This document shows positions 33,729 to 45,672 of a DNA stretch of 64,000 bases, piece after piece (positions within the stretch are counted from its first letter, which is position 1; the number at the start of each line of letters is the position of its first letter). Below the pieces are notes generated by a model. It saw only the letters and a list, made by a program, of their open reading frames with translations, searched no databases and was not told the origin of the DNA. The position numbers and the translations under genes are program-made. Source of the stretch: Heterostelium multicystogenum (lineage: Eukaryota; Evosea; Eumycetozoa; Acytosteliales; Acytosteliaceae); the NCBI GenBank assembly GCA_003667245.1, contig RCNN01000499.1:62001-126000 (forward strand), written 5' to 3'.

Positions 33729-34348
33729 AATCATCAATCAATCATAATAATAAACTTATAATTATTTTATTTAATTATCATCCATCATCAACTTTAAAAG
33801 ATCTTTCAAATAACTTATTTTCATTTGATCACTTCAGATTTTCAATACAAAGTTACTCACTCAGATCAAATGCACAAGGTGGTTTAAGATTGTGCAGTGT
33901 GGGTAGTATGTGGTAGATGTGGAGTTTGGGATTTCTCGAATACATCAGAGTGATGTGGACTCAAATCAGATTGAACATCAAATTTCACACCATATCTTTC
34001 CTATTTAATATTGTTTTACCAAATGTGGTGTTTTTTATTTTTTGTGGATTCTATTGTTATACCTACCACCTTTACATTGCTTGTCTTGCCCACCAAAATA
34101 CACGACAAACCAACCAAAGGACTCGCTCCAAGACAATTCACCCCTTTGTTTTATAGATAAAAAAAATTGTTTGAATTTTGTTTTTATAAAAAACATCATG
34201 TGATGAAAAATGTTGATTGGTTTTGTTTTTTGAGTAATCTTTCCAACAACATAACATATTATATTATATTACTGTATCATATATATACAATATATAAATA
34301 CAATACTATATTATATATTCTATAACAATATTTATAATTATAAATGAA
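33729..34348. other. Intergenic, secreted protein to squalene monooxygenase
   Basis: AT-rich; the last 90 bases are TATA-rich. Small open frames at 33704-33916 and 33917-34156 lack protein character. No gene called. Confidence 0.5.
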
Positions 34349-36047
34349 ATGAGTAATACTGAGCAAGTAACTGTAGATAATCAACAACAACAACAACAAC
34401 AACAACAACAAGAGCAACAACAACAACCACAAATGGATGAACAATCACAATCAACTGCAAATCAACATGGTGATGATGGCGCAAATATAAACAATCAATA
34501 CGATGTCATTGTTGTCGGTGCTGGTGTTGCAGGTTCCATTCTTGCCAGAACGCTCGGTGCCTCTGGTAGAAATGTGCTCTGCGTTGAACGTGACTTGAGT
34601 GAGCCCGATCGTATTGTTGGTGAGTTGATGCAACCAGGAGGTGTACGTGCACTCCAGGCTCTCGGCATGGGTGAGTGCTTCGATGGTATCGACGCCTCGC
34701 CCGCCTACGGTTACGGTATCTTCAAGGGCAACGATGGTGTCCGTCTTTCATACCCACGTGAATCTACTAGCTCCTCCAAGGTTGCCAGTGGATGCAGTTT
34801 TCACCATGGCCGATTCGTTCAAAAGCTACGTAATATGGCATCGATGGTCGCAACTGTATCACTGGTGCAGGGAACCGTAAAATCACTCATCGAAGACGAC
34901 ACTAACACCGTTGTCGGTGTAAGATACACAACTCAGATTTTCGATTCGCAACAACAAGAAGACAAACCACAAATCATAGAGCGCGAGGCACGTGCACCAC
35001 TCACTATTGTAGTCGATGGTTGTTTCTCAAATCTACGTAAATCACTCACAAACGAAACTCCACTATGTGTATCTACTTTTGTTGGGTAAGTTCGCTTGCT
35101 ACCATACATTGATCAATCCAGAGTCACTGTATTAACTTTGCATTTATTGTCTATCTCTGTAGTTTGATTATTAGAGATTGTAATTTGCCATTCCCAGATC
35201 ATGGTCATGTGTTTTTAGTTGATCCATCACCAATTTTAATGTACAGAATCGGATCAAACGAGATCAGAGTTTTGGTCGATGTCCCAGGATCTAGTTGTCC
35301 ACCAAATTCACAGCTACGTGTATTGTTTGAGAAGCACACTGCACCACAGCTACCAGAGGCTTTAAGAGAGCCATTTTTACAGGCATTGCAAAATGAATCA
35401 CTCAAAAAGATGCCAAACTCAAGATTGCATCCAGAGAAGATCGACAAAAAAGGTGTTATCGTGCTAGGTGACGCTTGGAATATGAGAATCCACTCACTGG
35501 TGCCGGTATGACAGTGGCCATTACCGATGTCAAAATTTTGACATGTCTTTTGGCTCCACTAAGCACTGCCGATCTTGGCAACCACCAGAAGATGGATACA
35601 CTCATGAAGGAGTTCCAAAGACAACGTACTCCACTTGCCTCTACCCTCAATGTCCTTGCTGGAGCACTCTACAGAGTGTTCTCTGCTGACAACGAGCATT
35701 TGCGTAAAGCTTGTCTTGGATATTTGAGTCTTGGCGGTGAGTTTGCTGCTGGACCAGTTGCACTCCTCTCTGGTCTCCGTCCAAAGCCAGGCGTATTGGC
35801 AATGCATTTCTTTGCTGTAGCATTCTATGGAATCTTTAAAACACTCTGGCCATTCCCAACTCCAGGAAGAATCATAACTGCTTACCGTATTCTATGTGCT
35901 GCTTCCGACATTGTTGTCCCATTGCTCCATCGCGAACGTACACTCCGTGGTTCTTACATTCTTATGCAGATTCCTCAGACTTACAAAAGAGTGAAATGTT
36001 TAAATAAAATTTTATATACTGATTATATCATCCTGTATACATTATAG
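34349..36047 (+). CDS. sqle: Squalene monooxygenase (squalene epoxidase)
   Basis: FAD enzyme of the endoplasmic reticulum that converts squalene to 2,3-oxidosqualene, the oxygen-requiring step of sterol synthesis. Exons 34349-35085 and 35163-36047. After a Gln-rich N-terminus comes the FAD dinucleotide fold YDVIVVGAGVAGSILARTL with ERDLSEPDRIVGELMQPGG, the family signature. The second FAD motif GVIVLGDAWNMR is cut by one missing base near 35494 and resumes as NPLTGAGMTVA in another frame, the conserved epoxidase sequence. The C-terminal half (LRKACLGYLSLGGEFAAGP, LHRERTLRG) is hydrophobic, as expected for membrane contact. There is no separate N-terminal membrane helix, unlike the mammalian enzyme. 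The last residues (YTDYIILYTL) are of uncertain fit. Confidence 0.94.
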
Positions 36048-37449
36048 TAATCTCAAATCCTATCATATTGGTCGAATTAGAATCATACAACTATAATAAA
36101 TCTAAGAAATGGCAACTTTATCCAATGCCCATCAATGTCTATTGCTGTATCCTTCGTGTTAGATTTACCCAATATCTTAGATCATCTAAAGTATCCCTAA
36201 GATCAAGAATAAACTAGTAATATTGAAAAAAAATCCACTATCGAATGTACAATAACCAATATTGTTATCATCAATGGTAGTGTCGACATGATCAACGTCG
36301 AGATTGTAGATCTCCTGAAGTGACGTATAGAGTAAATAATTGGTCAGGTATTATTGATGGTGTTCTAATTACCATTTTTCCTCATCATCATTACCAACTG
36401 ATATCCGGGACAATAACAACTCTTTCCAATATTGATATCATCTTATATTCTTTGATGATGTATAACTATTATTCCAATAATAATTTTATTAAGAAAATTA
36501 AATTATCAATATCAACCAATCATAAGATTGTTCAATTCAACTAACAACAACACTCAATAACAACAGCAATTAATCTATATCATATTCCAACTACATTAGA
36601 TCTATGTTCTGTAAATCCATACTTACTTCCTCCAACAATCCAGGAAGGTTGTATAACAATAGTATACCATTACATTACCATACTATTTTATTAATATTGA
36701 AAATAATAGAGAATATTAAATACAATATTAATAATAATAATATTAATGTTATACTATTATTTCTAGAATACTTTTAGTTGATCAATGTACATTTGATTAA
36801 TAATTGATTAAATCTCAAAATACTATTTGATGATTGTGGTAGAATTTAATTTGACAACAAATAGGAAATTAAATTAAAATAATAACATCTCGAAATACAA
36901 AATGATCAGTGATAATTAGTGAGGCATATATATATTGTGATGGTATTTGATTAAAATGATTTTAATGTAGTTGTAAAATGTCATTTTTTATTACTTGTTT
37001 TTGATTGAATCTATTTGTAGATACTTTGCTAAAACACAACAACCACACCTGATTTTAAAAAATTAGTATACTTTGAATTTGAATCTGTTAGATATTGTAT
37101 CGATTGCCATTGGTACATCCATAATGGGTTGGCACTGTAGAGTTATATTTGTCTTTTCTGCTGATTTATTAAACAAACCAATTGAGGGAATAATGATATT
37201 AGTTTTTATCTTTTTAAAGAATTGATTTCAAGATAACTTTGTAGAGTACGTCATGCTTACAATGATTGTGTAGACAGTCGGGTTCGTCTAGTGATTAATA
37301 TGGTAGAGGAAAATGTATAAATAGTGCCAGTTTCAGAAGATTCTAACCATCAAATCAAATCAAAACTAAATACTAAATTAAGTATTATTAAAATCAACTG
37401 TATCTTTTCCTTAAGTATTATTACTAAATTCTAAAACCAATTATCAAAA
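36048..37449. other. Intergenic with faint coding relics
   Basis: From 36100 to 36690 several short frames look protein-like though broken by stops (for example SFVLDLPNILDHLKYP near 36160 and GSVDMINVEIVDLL near 36275), perhaps a decayed leucine-rich gene. The remainder to 37449 is AT-rich and includes a TATA-like TATAAATAG at 37316-37324 for the next gene. Confidence 0.4.
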
Positions 37450-37718
37450 ATGTTGTACAGTAAGTATTTTAATAATTAGTCAATTATTAAAATAATAAAA
37501 ATGTATTAATTAATTATCTCTTTACTTATTTTACTATAGAATCAATTGCTAACTTGTTCTCCTCATCCACCTCTGCTGTTTCCCAAAGTGTCTCTGGACA
37601 AAAGGGAGCTAGTATGATGCAATCTGGAAACCAAGTTGCTTTGCTCAAGGCAAATGTTACTGATGTTGATGTCTTGGATGGTGCTGTTACCATTGACACT
37701 GTCCGTGTTAACCTTTAA
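37450..37718 (+). CDS. Small 62-residue dictyostelid-type protein, two exons
   Basis: Too short for simple ORF finding. Exon 1 is only 10 nt (37450-37459, ATGTTGTACA), an 80-bp intron (GTAAGT..CTATAG) follows, and exon 2 runs 37540-37718. The product starts MLYKSIANLFSSS, is Ser-rich at first, then KGASMMQSGNQVALLKANV and ends DGAVTIDTVRVNL. Codon use in exon 2 (TCC, ACC, GTC, AAG) is that of a highly expressed gene and stands out from the AT-rich flanks. A TATA box lies about 130 bp upstream and an Asn/Lys-free, A-rich leader directly precedes the ATG. Many dictyostelids have families of such tiny Ser-rich proteins expressed in development; I cannot name this one. Confidence 0.8.
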
Positions 37719-39017
37719 AACAATTTAATCCAATTGTTTGCTTCTCAATTAATTTAATATTTAATCCAAAAGTTTATTTCTAAGGATATATTAAATAAAT
37801 CATCTTTTTTTTTTTATACAATAACATTTAATGATTATATAAATATTCCATTTTTAAGATATTAAATAATAATTAGATTTTTTTTTTTTTTTAGAAATCG
37901 TGATTCTTTGGATAATTTTAGATGAACATCCAGTATATTATATTTTTTAAAATACTTAGTGGATACAAGTTTAAATATCAATTTTATTTTAGAATATTTA
38001 TTAAGCAAACTTTGTACCACTTTCAGATGTTTTGATTATTATAAATCTTTAAATAAATTTATTTCATAGGAAAACTAAATAAATTCTCGGAGAAGATGAA
38101 CAAAACATCTTTATACTATTTTGTCAATTTTTGAACTTTGGTTTGATAAAAATATCTGGATACTATAATTTTTATTCAATTTTTAATTGATATCATAGAT
38201 TTTTAACCCTGTTAAATGATCACCTAAAACACTTTAAACTTAAAACGAAAATGACCTACCTTCACCAGGTTACATTAACTTGCTAATCATTTAAATAAAA
38301 CTATTTCTTTTTATGTATATAGTTTATTAGGGGTAGTCTCGGTACTTTGTATTTTAGATATTTTTTTGACAAGTACCAAAGTTTGACGCTTTTCGGCTCA
38401 TTGGGTTGAAAAAGAATGCATCAATCACCACAACGATGAAAAACAACAAAAACATTTTAAAATTTTTGATGAAATAATCGATAGAACTTTTGATTTGAGT
38501 GCCCGAGCTTGCAAGTTTGCAACATTGCAGCTCAAAAAAATCCCAACACTTCCTAAAAACAATTTCAAATTTACTTGTATTTTTATCAATATTTTTCAAA
38601 TTTATTTTTTTATTGTTGTTTTTTGATAAGTTAATAATATATTTGTGTTTAGCAGTGTTGTGTGTGTGTATTTCATTCATTTTTAAGTAGTTGTAGTAAC
38701 AATAACAAAACAATAACAACAGCAACAGTAACTGAGTTGTAAAACCAACATTATCATTCATACCAACCAATAATAATATATCATATTATTAGTGTAGGAA
38801 TTAATCAATCAATAGCAGTGATAAACTTTGAAACTAATCAAAATCCTCTCTTTCTCTTTACTCTATTCTACTCTTCTCTACTGTTATCTATTCTACTCTT
38901 ATAAACAATTCATTTTTAGTTCATTGTTATTAATTTAACTAGTTAGTTATTTTGTTGTAATATTATAGTAATATTTATCAGAGCATTTAAGAGACGACAA
39001 TCAGTATCAATCAACCA
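37719..39017. other. Intergenic, small gene to sphingomyelinase
   Basis: AT-rich with T runs. A minus-strand open frame of 138 codons (38354-38770) has hydrophobic runs and Asn/Lys low complexity and is not convincing. A pyrimidine-rich stretch (38850-38900) lies in the upstream region of the sphingomyelinase. Confidence 0.45.
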
Positions 39018-41222
39018 ATGTCTCTCAATAGAATTATTGTATTTTTAGCATTAATTCTGGCATTGTCATATGCCCACGAAACATCTGTGGATCATGACAT
39101 CAGACAATCTCTATCCAAACTCCAAAATGCTGCATCTGAAAAAATATCATGTGACCTCTGTGAATTGGGTGCCACCTTGTTAGATGGATATTTAGCGGTA
39201 ATTATTAGAAGCATCGTTGATTATAGCATATATATACTCTTTCCATTGTATTAGACTAGATTTGCATTCAATTTTGCTTGTGTTACAGTTATTTAATAAT
39301 ACTATTAGAAACCCTACCTTACCACTAGCACTATTTTTTTATTCAGCACCATCCATCGGATTTAGCATGCTAATAAGATGTCAGATTGACTTTTACTACT
39401 TATGTTCAAATATATATGCTTAATCCAACATCCAACTAATTAGAAATTAGTTATTAGTTATTAACTCTTATTTCTATCCTATTCCAACTTTATTCAAATG
39501 CTTGATGATTGTAGAGAAATGCATCAATTGATGAAGTTATCAAAGGAGCAACTGATATCTGTATTGCACTAAAAATTGAGTTGCCTGATGTCGTAAGTAT
39601 CAAAGAATAATTATAACCCCACATAAGCTTATAAGCAAGCATTCTAACTTTATATTCGGATTTTCATCATGCTTTTTATTTTTTATCATGATAAAAAAGT
39701 GTGTTGGTATTATGCAAGCATACGCACCAATCGTCTACAGTGTATTAATCTTGTCAAATATCAAACCAATTGGTAAGCTTGCACCAAATTAAATTCTTTC
39801 CGAATTGGAACCAAAATAGTTCATATTGATTAATCCAACACAAATTAAAAATAACCTTAGATTTGTGTGATAAACTAAAGTATTGCACTGCACAAGATAC
39901 TGGATTACAACAGGACGATGGATTCTATTCAAGCCAACAATTTTTTGGAATGACCTCGTTGACCCAAAACACCCGTAAGAAGGTCGACTACTCAAAGCAG
40001 CAACCAAAATTGAGTACTCCCTACACCGGAACAGGTTACATTTTACATTTGACTGATATTCATTTCGATCCACAATACCTCGAAGGATCCGATCCAAACT
40101 GTGGTAAGCCACTTTGTTGTCGTAATGGAACTGGTGATGCCGGTTACTTTGGACACTACCTCTGTGATATTCCACTCAGAACTGTCAAGTTAATCTTTGA
40201 CGCCATCCTCAATGTATCAAAGACCATGCAATTAGCTTCGTAGTGTGGACTGGTGACAATCCCCCACACGATGTTTGGATGCAAAGCGAAAGCAAGCAAG
40301 TTTCAGCCACTCAAGTATTGGCCGAGTTGGTAAACACCTACTTCCCAACTACAACTGTTCTCCCATCAATCGGTAATCACGAAAGCTTGGCCAGCCGATC
40401 AATTCATTCTTCCAAAGCAACAATGGTTACTCGACTCGCTCTATGAAAACTGGGCACCATTCCTTGGTCAAGATGAATTGGCCTCTGTCAAGAAGGCTGG
40501 TTACTACACCTTGCTTCTCCAAAATGGACTTCGTGTAGTCTCTCTCAACACTCAAGATGCTGACATGATCAACTTTTACAATCTCCTTCAAGAGTCAAAC
40601 ATGAATGTACCAAACAACCAAACCGATTGGTTCATCGATGTTATGGAACAAGCCGAGTCCAACCAAGAAAAGGTAATCATTATCGGTCACATCCCATGCA
40701 CCTTGAAGTCCGCATCCAACGACCAGTGGTGCTCTATCTACAGATCAGTCGTTGAACGTTTCTCATCAATCATCACTGCTCAATTCTATGGACACACTCA
40801 CTACGATCAATTGGTTGTCTTCTCTGATGTTGCCACCAGCTCCAAGCCAACTGGTATGAACTATGTTGCACCAAGTATGACTACCTACCAAAACCACGAG
40901 CCAGGTTTCCGTATGTACGAGTACGATTTCGATACCTTCCAGGTCACCAACTACTTCCAATTCCACCAATCTCTCCAAGGCTAATGCTGATGGAAATCTC
41001 GAATTCACCTTGGCTTACAGCGCCAAGGAACTCTACGGAATGCCAGATCTATCCAACGAATCATGGTGGACCGTTGCTAACCAATTCAAAACAAACATGA
41101 CACAATTCAATAACTACTATCAACATATCGCAAATTCACCAACTGTTAAGCCATGTGATGAAGCTTGCCACATGAAGTGGACATGTGAAGTATTTTGGAG
41201 TAACCTCACAACTTTTCGATAA
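39018..41222 (+). CDS. Acid sphingomyelinase-like phosphodiesterase with saposin B domain
   Basis: Secreted or lysosomal enzyme that hydrolyses sphingomyelin to ceramide. Exons 39018-39197, 39515-39592, 39700-39772 and 39861-41222. A signal peptide (IIVFLALILALSYA) is followed by a saposin B domain spread over the first four exons, with its six Cys (CDLC, ICI, CVG, LCD, YC). The metallophosphatase part shows LTDIHFDPQY, WTGDNPPHD, GNHES, IIGHIP and GHTHYDQ, the full metal-binding set, and a Cys-containing C-terminus (CDEACHMKWTC). Three single-base frame breaks lie near 40233 (one base missing before FVVWTGDN), 40391 (one extra T, HES|WPADQF) and 40966 (one extra base, FH|NLSKANADGN). D. discoideum has several sgm genes of this type; I cannot tell which this matches. 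Confidence 0.93.
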
Positions 41223-41857
41223 GTGTTTGGGTTTATAATTTAACCATAAATCTAAAGCATAAATATATAGTACAATATTCATTTTTCAGTTGGAATTGTG
41301 TTTATTCCAATTGAATTCTTTCATTAATTCGATATTTCATTATTAGAAAATAAAGATCCTAAACGATTAGATCTTACTCCCCATAATTATCTTCAATTAA
41401 TCAATGCTTCATTTGTTAACTTTTAAGATGTTGAACTCAACCACAGCTTACTGTGAAGGAACACTAACGTTGTGGATGTTGTCCTTAATTGAATTTTGCT
41501 GTTCTTTCAATGAGCTCATGTTATTAACTATTAATGGTAATAGAGTTTTTTTTTTTTTTTGAGACAAGTGAATAGGATGGTTATCATCTATAACCATCTC
41601 AAATTCAAAAGCTAGTTTATTGAATCTATTATTAATTGGGAAGTATATCAATCTTATAATAGTCAGTTGAGTGGTCGGTTCTGAATAGTTTGGATCATCA
41701 TCTTTCCAGTTGATTGTTGCCTCTCAGTTTGGATCTCTGGAATGAGTGATAACAGTTTGTTTGTTTGGTCAGGTTGTTAACTGTTAGCTTAAACCTGTGA
41801 TGGTAATAGAGAAAAATTAAAAGGCCGTATCAGGGAAATGGAAATTGAAAATCATAT
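41223..41857. other. Intergenic, sphingomyelinase to tRNA-Lys
   Basis: AT-rich 3' flank, then a T14 run at 41546-41559. No gene visible. Confidence 0.5.
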
Positions 41858-41931
41858 GCCCAGTTAGCTCAGTCGGTAGAGCGCAAGGCTTTTTAACCTT
41901 GTGGTCGGGGGTTCGAGCCCCCCATTGGGCG
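41858..41931 (+). tRNA. tRNA-Lys (anticodon TTT), 8-nt anticodon loop
   Basis: Acceptor GCCCAGT pairs fully with ATTGGGC except one G-T type position; D arm GCTC/GAGC, T arm GGGGG/CCCCC with TTCGAGC, discriminator G. The anticodon stem CAAGG/CCTTG encloses CTTTTTAA, eight bases, where a normal tRNA-Lys has seven. One T of the T5 run is surplus. The T7 terminator is at 41943. It is either a sequence error in a homopolymer or a true expanded-loop tRNA. Confidence 0.9.
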
Positions 41932-41968
41932 AAATCTTATAATTTTTTTATTGAACGCCTGCGGGTGT

Positions 41969-41979
41969 GGTTCAAACCT
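41969..41979 (+). promoter_or_regulatory. Possible external B box downstream of tRNA-Lys
   Basis: GGTTCAAACCT matches the B-box consensus GGTTCRANNCC in all but the last base, 37 bases after the tRNA. External B boxes downstream of tRNA genes are known in D. discoideum and are used as retrotransposon targets. It lies in a GC-richer patch (41955-42060) of unknown function. Confidence 0.45.
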
Positions 41980-42770
41980 GGTTTTCCACGTTTTTCCCTA
42001 CACTTCCCAGGCCTGTGGTTGGAAAAAAGAAATCTGTAGGCTGCTAAACCCTACCCTAGATAAACATATGTATGGTTTCCAGGATTCTCCATTGTATAAG
42101 TTCAATGAAAGTTCAATATATTATACAAAGAATCAACTGAAAATTTGAAAAAATGACTGTATCTTAAGAGATTTTTTGATCATTTTTTGCTATAAGGATC
42201 AGTATGTCTCTTATTATTTGGTCTCTTACCATCGTTAAGGTATCATCTGTGTTGATTTCACAGTTAGCTTAGGCCTGTTCACATTGACGATTATATCACT
42301 GAAGTCCTGTCTCTTTCTGTATATTTTTTGAATTTTTCAAAAGTTCCTGAAACATGACCTCTTCAGTAGTTGTTCAATATGTGAAAGAGTTCCCTTGATT
42401 ACCTCCAGAGTACAGAAACTACGCATGGTACTGAAGAGTCAAATATCGATTTTGTTAACAAATTTAATAAAACCTGCTGTAACAAACACTCACATGATGT
42501 TGTCTGCAGATCAAACCAAGTTGGACAATATATAAGATTAGGATCTAAATTTTTGAGGAATAGATCTGAAATTGTGTAACTAAATACATAATAAAAATAG
42601 GTGATATTTACATTTTGTGTATGTAAATATCCTTATAAAATAACCTAATAAGTTGTTTTGAAATTGATTGAATAAATTAATATATATTTATTTTAGATAT
42701 AAAGTACAATATCAATTCAAAACCAAAGTAAAGTTACTTCCAAACTGGAATTAATATAATGTTGTAGATC

Positions 42771-42840
42771 TCATCCCAGCATGCTCCAATTGGGATACTC
42801 TAAAATTGGTGTATCAATGGTCATTCGAATGCTGAGATGA
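42771..42840. other. Nested inverted repeats, candidate structured RNA
   Basis: Outer arms TCATCCCAGCAT (42771-42782) and ATGCTGAGATGA (42829-42840) pair at 11 of 12 positions. Inside, CCAATT pairs with AATTGG and, as an alternative, GATAC with GTATC. A C-box-like ATGATGA starts at 42837. No transcript evidence. Confidence 0.35.
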
Positions 42841-44137
42841 TGATTTGATTATTATTCTATCTAATAAATAGTTTGTTCATTTCAATCTGATTATTGACCG
42901 ATGTTCTTTGGTGCCCAGCAAAGAGTGAATGAATTTGTTAGTAATGCTAACACACACACACACAAATGATCTTCGTTCGCAGATAGCTTGTACAATAAGC
43001 AAAATATCGCAAGTTAAAAAGTCGAATGAAAAAATATAAATGCAGATATTCATTTTTGAAAAGAGCAATTTCGAAATCACCAGGTTGTCTTTGAAAATAT
43101 ATAGGCAAAATACAGGGGGGAGATTGTGGATGATTTTAGCAAATGTCTTTATTAAAAATGAAAAAATATCAATTGATTATCTTTGTTTTTAACACACCCA
43201 CACACCCCCACACCCACACACTTTAATAATTTTTGTTGATATTGTTCAACTTTGACATGTTTATATTATAATTATTATTATTGTTATTATTTTGATATTG
43301 TTTATTATGGATTAAAAATAAAATTAATTAAAAAAGGTGAAGATATCAAGTCACTGCAAGTGAAATGAAATGAAATGGAAAAAAAAATTGGAAAAAAATT
43401 AAAAAAAAATGAAAAAAAGCAAAACAAAAAAAACTTACAGACACTGTATTATTGAGCTGTGTGTATTTTCTTCAATTTATAAAGCCAAATAATACACAGT
43501 TCCTTTGTTGGGTATCTTATTTTATCTATTTATCTATCTTATCTCTTTATCTTTATTTTTATATCTTTTTTTTTGTTTTTTGTTTTTTTTTGTTGTTCTT
43601 ATTTTTCGTGGTTTATTATTAGTTTAGTTTGTAGTTTATTTTATATTTTTAAAAGTATTTAAAAAAAAAAAATAACAAAAGTTATAACTAAAGATATATA
43701 ATAATAGCTTAGCTACACACTCACTATACATCCAAGCAGCAACAGAATTGTTTTACTTTGTCCCAATAAAGTTAATTAATTAAGTTCAAACAAAGCTTAT
43801 TAGATATTTTTAAAACTAAAAAAATAAAACCAAAAATTAAAAACCAAAATAAGTAAATCATAAAAAGCAAATAATAATAATAATATTAGTAATAATAATA
43901 GAGTAGAATAAGAGTCGTTAGTAGTAATATTAATCAGCAATCTACTTTTTAATTAAATATCTTTTTAAAAGGTATGTTGTCTATAGAATTCTAATCTAAC
44001 GTGTCTATCAGCCATTGGAACCATAGTCAACTAACAATCTACTTTACCCTGATTGAAAACATGATGATGTTCAACAACCTATTCAGTCTTCATTTTTCAC
44101 ATCAATCAAATTAGTTATAAACAATACATCAGTAATT

Positions 44138-45672
44138 ATGCAATCTATTCAACAAACACAACAAAATGTTGGATTCAAGGTATTTGTAGGTCATATCCCC
44201 CTCTCTTTTAAGGAGGAGGAACTCTCAGGAATCTTTGAAAAGTATGGAAATATCTTGAATATTTCAATCATTAAAGACAAGCGTACCAATGTTCCAAAAG
44301 GTAATCGTTGATTTAGTAGTAGTAGTTAGATTCGGATTCGATTACAATTACAAACAGTTGCAGTTGTGACGATGAGTGACGACGATAGTCATTGTGAATC
44401 TTGTTGAAAGTAGTAATTAATATAAATATACCTCAACAACAGGATGTGCATTCATTAGTTTCTCGACAAAGGAAGAAGCAGATCTAGCTATCAACTCAGT
44501 CAACTCCAGCAATCAATACATTGGAGATGTTACCAAACCACTCCAAGTCAAATACTCTGACAATGAGATCGAAAAGATGGAGAGAAAGCTCTTTATTGGA
44601 ATGTTGGGTTCAGCCGACGAGGAAGCTGTCAGCAACGTCTTCAGCAAGTATGGTACAATTGAGGAACTTACCATTGTTCGTGAGAAGGAAGGTCGTCCAA
44701 AGGGATACGGTTTTATCAAGTTCTCAACAAGAGAAGAAGCTGAGGACGCCATCAGAGAGTTGGATGGAAAACACACTTTTTCTGTAACTATCCATTAGCC
44801 CATATATTCTCAGATATTTGCGATCTAATTTGGATTTCTTTTATTTAGGGTTCATCCATTCCACTCATTGTCAAGTTTGCAGATACTGAAAGACAAAAGC
44901 GTAAGAAGCTGTTGATGAACACACAAAATCCACCACAAAACTCATGGGGTGGTAACGCTTTTTATCAACAACCAAATGTATGACCAACAATCAACCATTC
45001 AAAGCATATTGAGAAATATTAACCCTGTTTATTTTATTTAGCAACAATTCCCAATGTATTACGATAATATGAACATGCACCAAGTAAATAACAGTGCATT
45101 CCAACGTTATCCAAGATGTATGTTTTCTTTGATTTCTAGCTAGTTTGCCTAAATTATTTTCAATAGTTGGCAGACAACGGATTGGATGGACAACTTACAT
45201 TATTATTATTATTATTTTAACCATATTAGCAAACAATGTTTACCAAATGAATCAACCACAGTACAACGAATGTAATTATCATTTTGGAATTCAGGAAGAT
45301 CCAACAAATACTAATGGTTATTTTAACAATCAATATATTTAGTTCAACCAGAGTCAAATGATTTATTTATTTACTATTTGCCACAAAACTATGGTGATGC
45401 AGAATTAAAGATGTTGTTCCAACCATATGGAAATGTTATCAGTGCTAAAGTCTTTATTGATAAGGCTACCAATCAATCTAAATGCTTTGGTAATTTGAAT
45501 CTAACACCTCTCGCTGTAAATCACAGTTTTTATCTAACATATCCTTCAATCTTTATTTAGGTTTTGTTACTTATGACAACCCACAATCAGCTCTTCATGC
45601 TATCGGCGGTTGAATGGTTATGCAATTGAAGGAAAGAAGCTTAAGGTCAACTTCAAGAAAGAGCGAAACTAA
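44138..45672 (+). CDS. CELF/Bruno-like RNA-binding protein with three RRMs
   Basis: RNA-binding protein of the CUG-BP/ETR-3 type, which controls splicing, translation and mRNA decay. Exons read as 44138-44300, 44443-44783, 44849-44977, 45042 to about 45115, about 45169-45270, 45342 to about 45489 and about 45561-45672. RRM1 ([27 protein letters not shown]), RRM2 ([31 protein letters not shown]) and, after a short linker, RRM3 ([36 protein letters not shown]), which is highly typical of CELF proteins, ending [10 protein letters not shown]. One missing T near 45614 breaks RRM3 ([14 protein letters not shown]). The linker exon with an ATT run (45199-45216) gives poly-Ile in the joined frame, so its limits or length are doubtful. 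Confidence 0.88.

Larger units (their letters stand above)
41932..44137. other. Intergenic, tRNA-Lys to CELF-like gene
   Basis: No gene found. It holds the GC-richer patch after the tRNA, a structured segment at 42771-42840, a CA-rich run (43190-43222), and long A and T runs (43379-43435, 43565-43600) in the upstream region of the next gene. Confidence 0.5.

Noticed and set aside
36320..36544. 74-codon plus-strand frame
   Set aside because: Possible part of a decayed gene, but on its own it has no start context or family match.
38354..38770. Minus-strand open frame of 138 codons with hydrophobic runs
   Set aside because: Asn/Lys and Leu runs match AT-rich spacer; no codon bias, no splice logic, and it lies in the promoter region of the sphingomyelinase.
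42836..42895. C/D-box snoRNA from ATGATGA to CTGA
   Set aside because: Boxes are short and no terminal stem or clear guide could be recognised; kept only as part of the structured segment.
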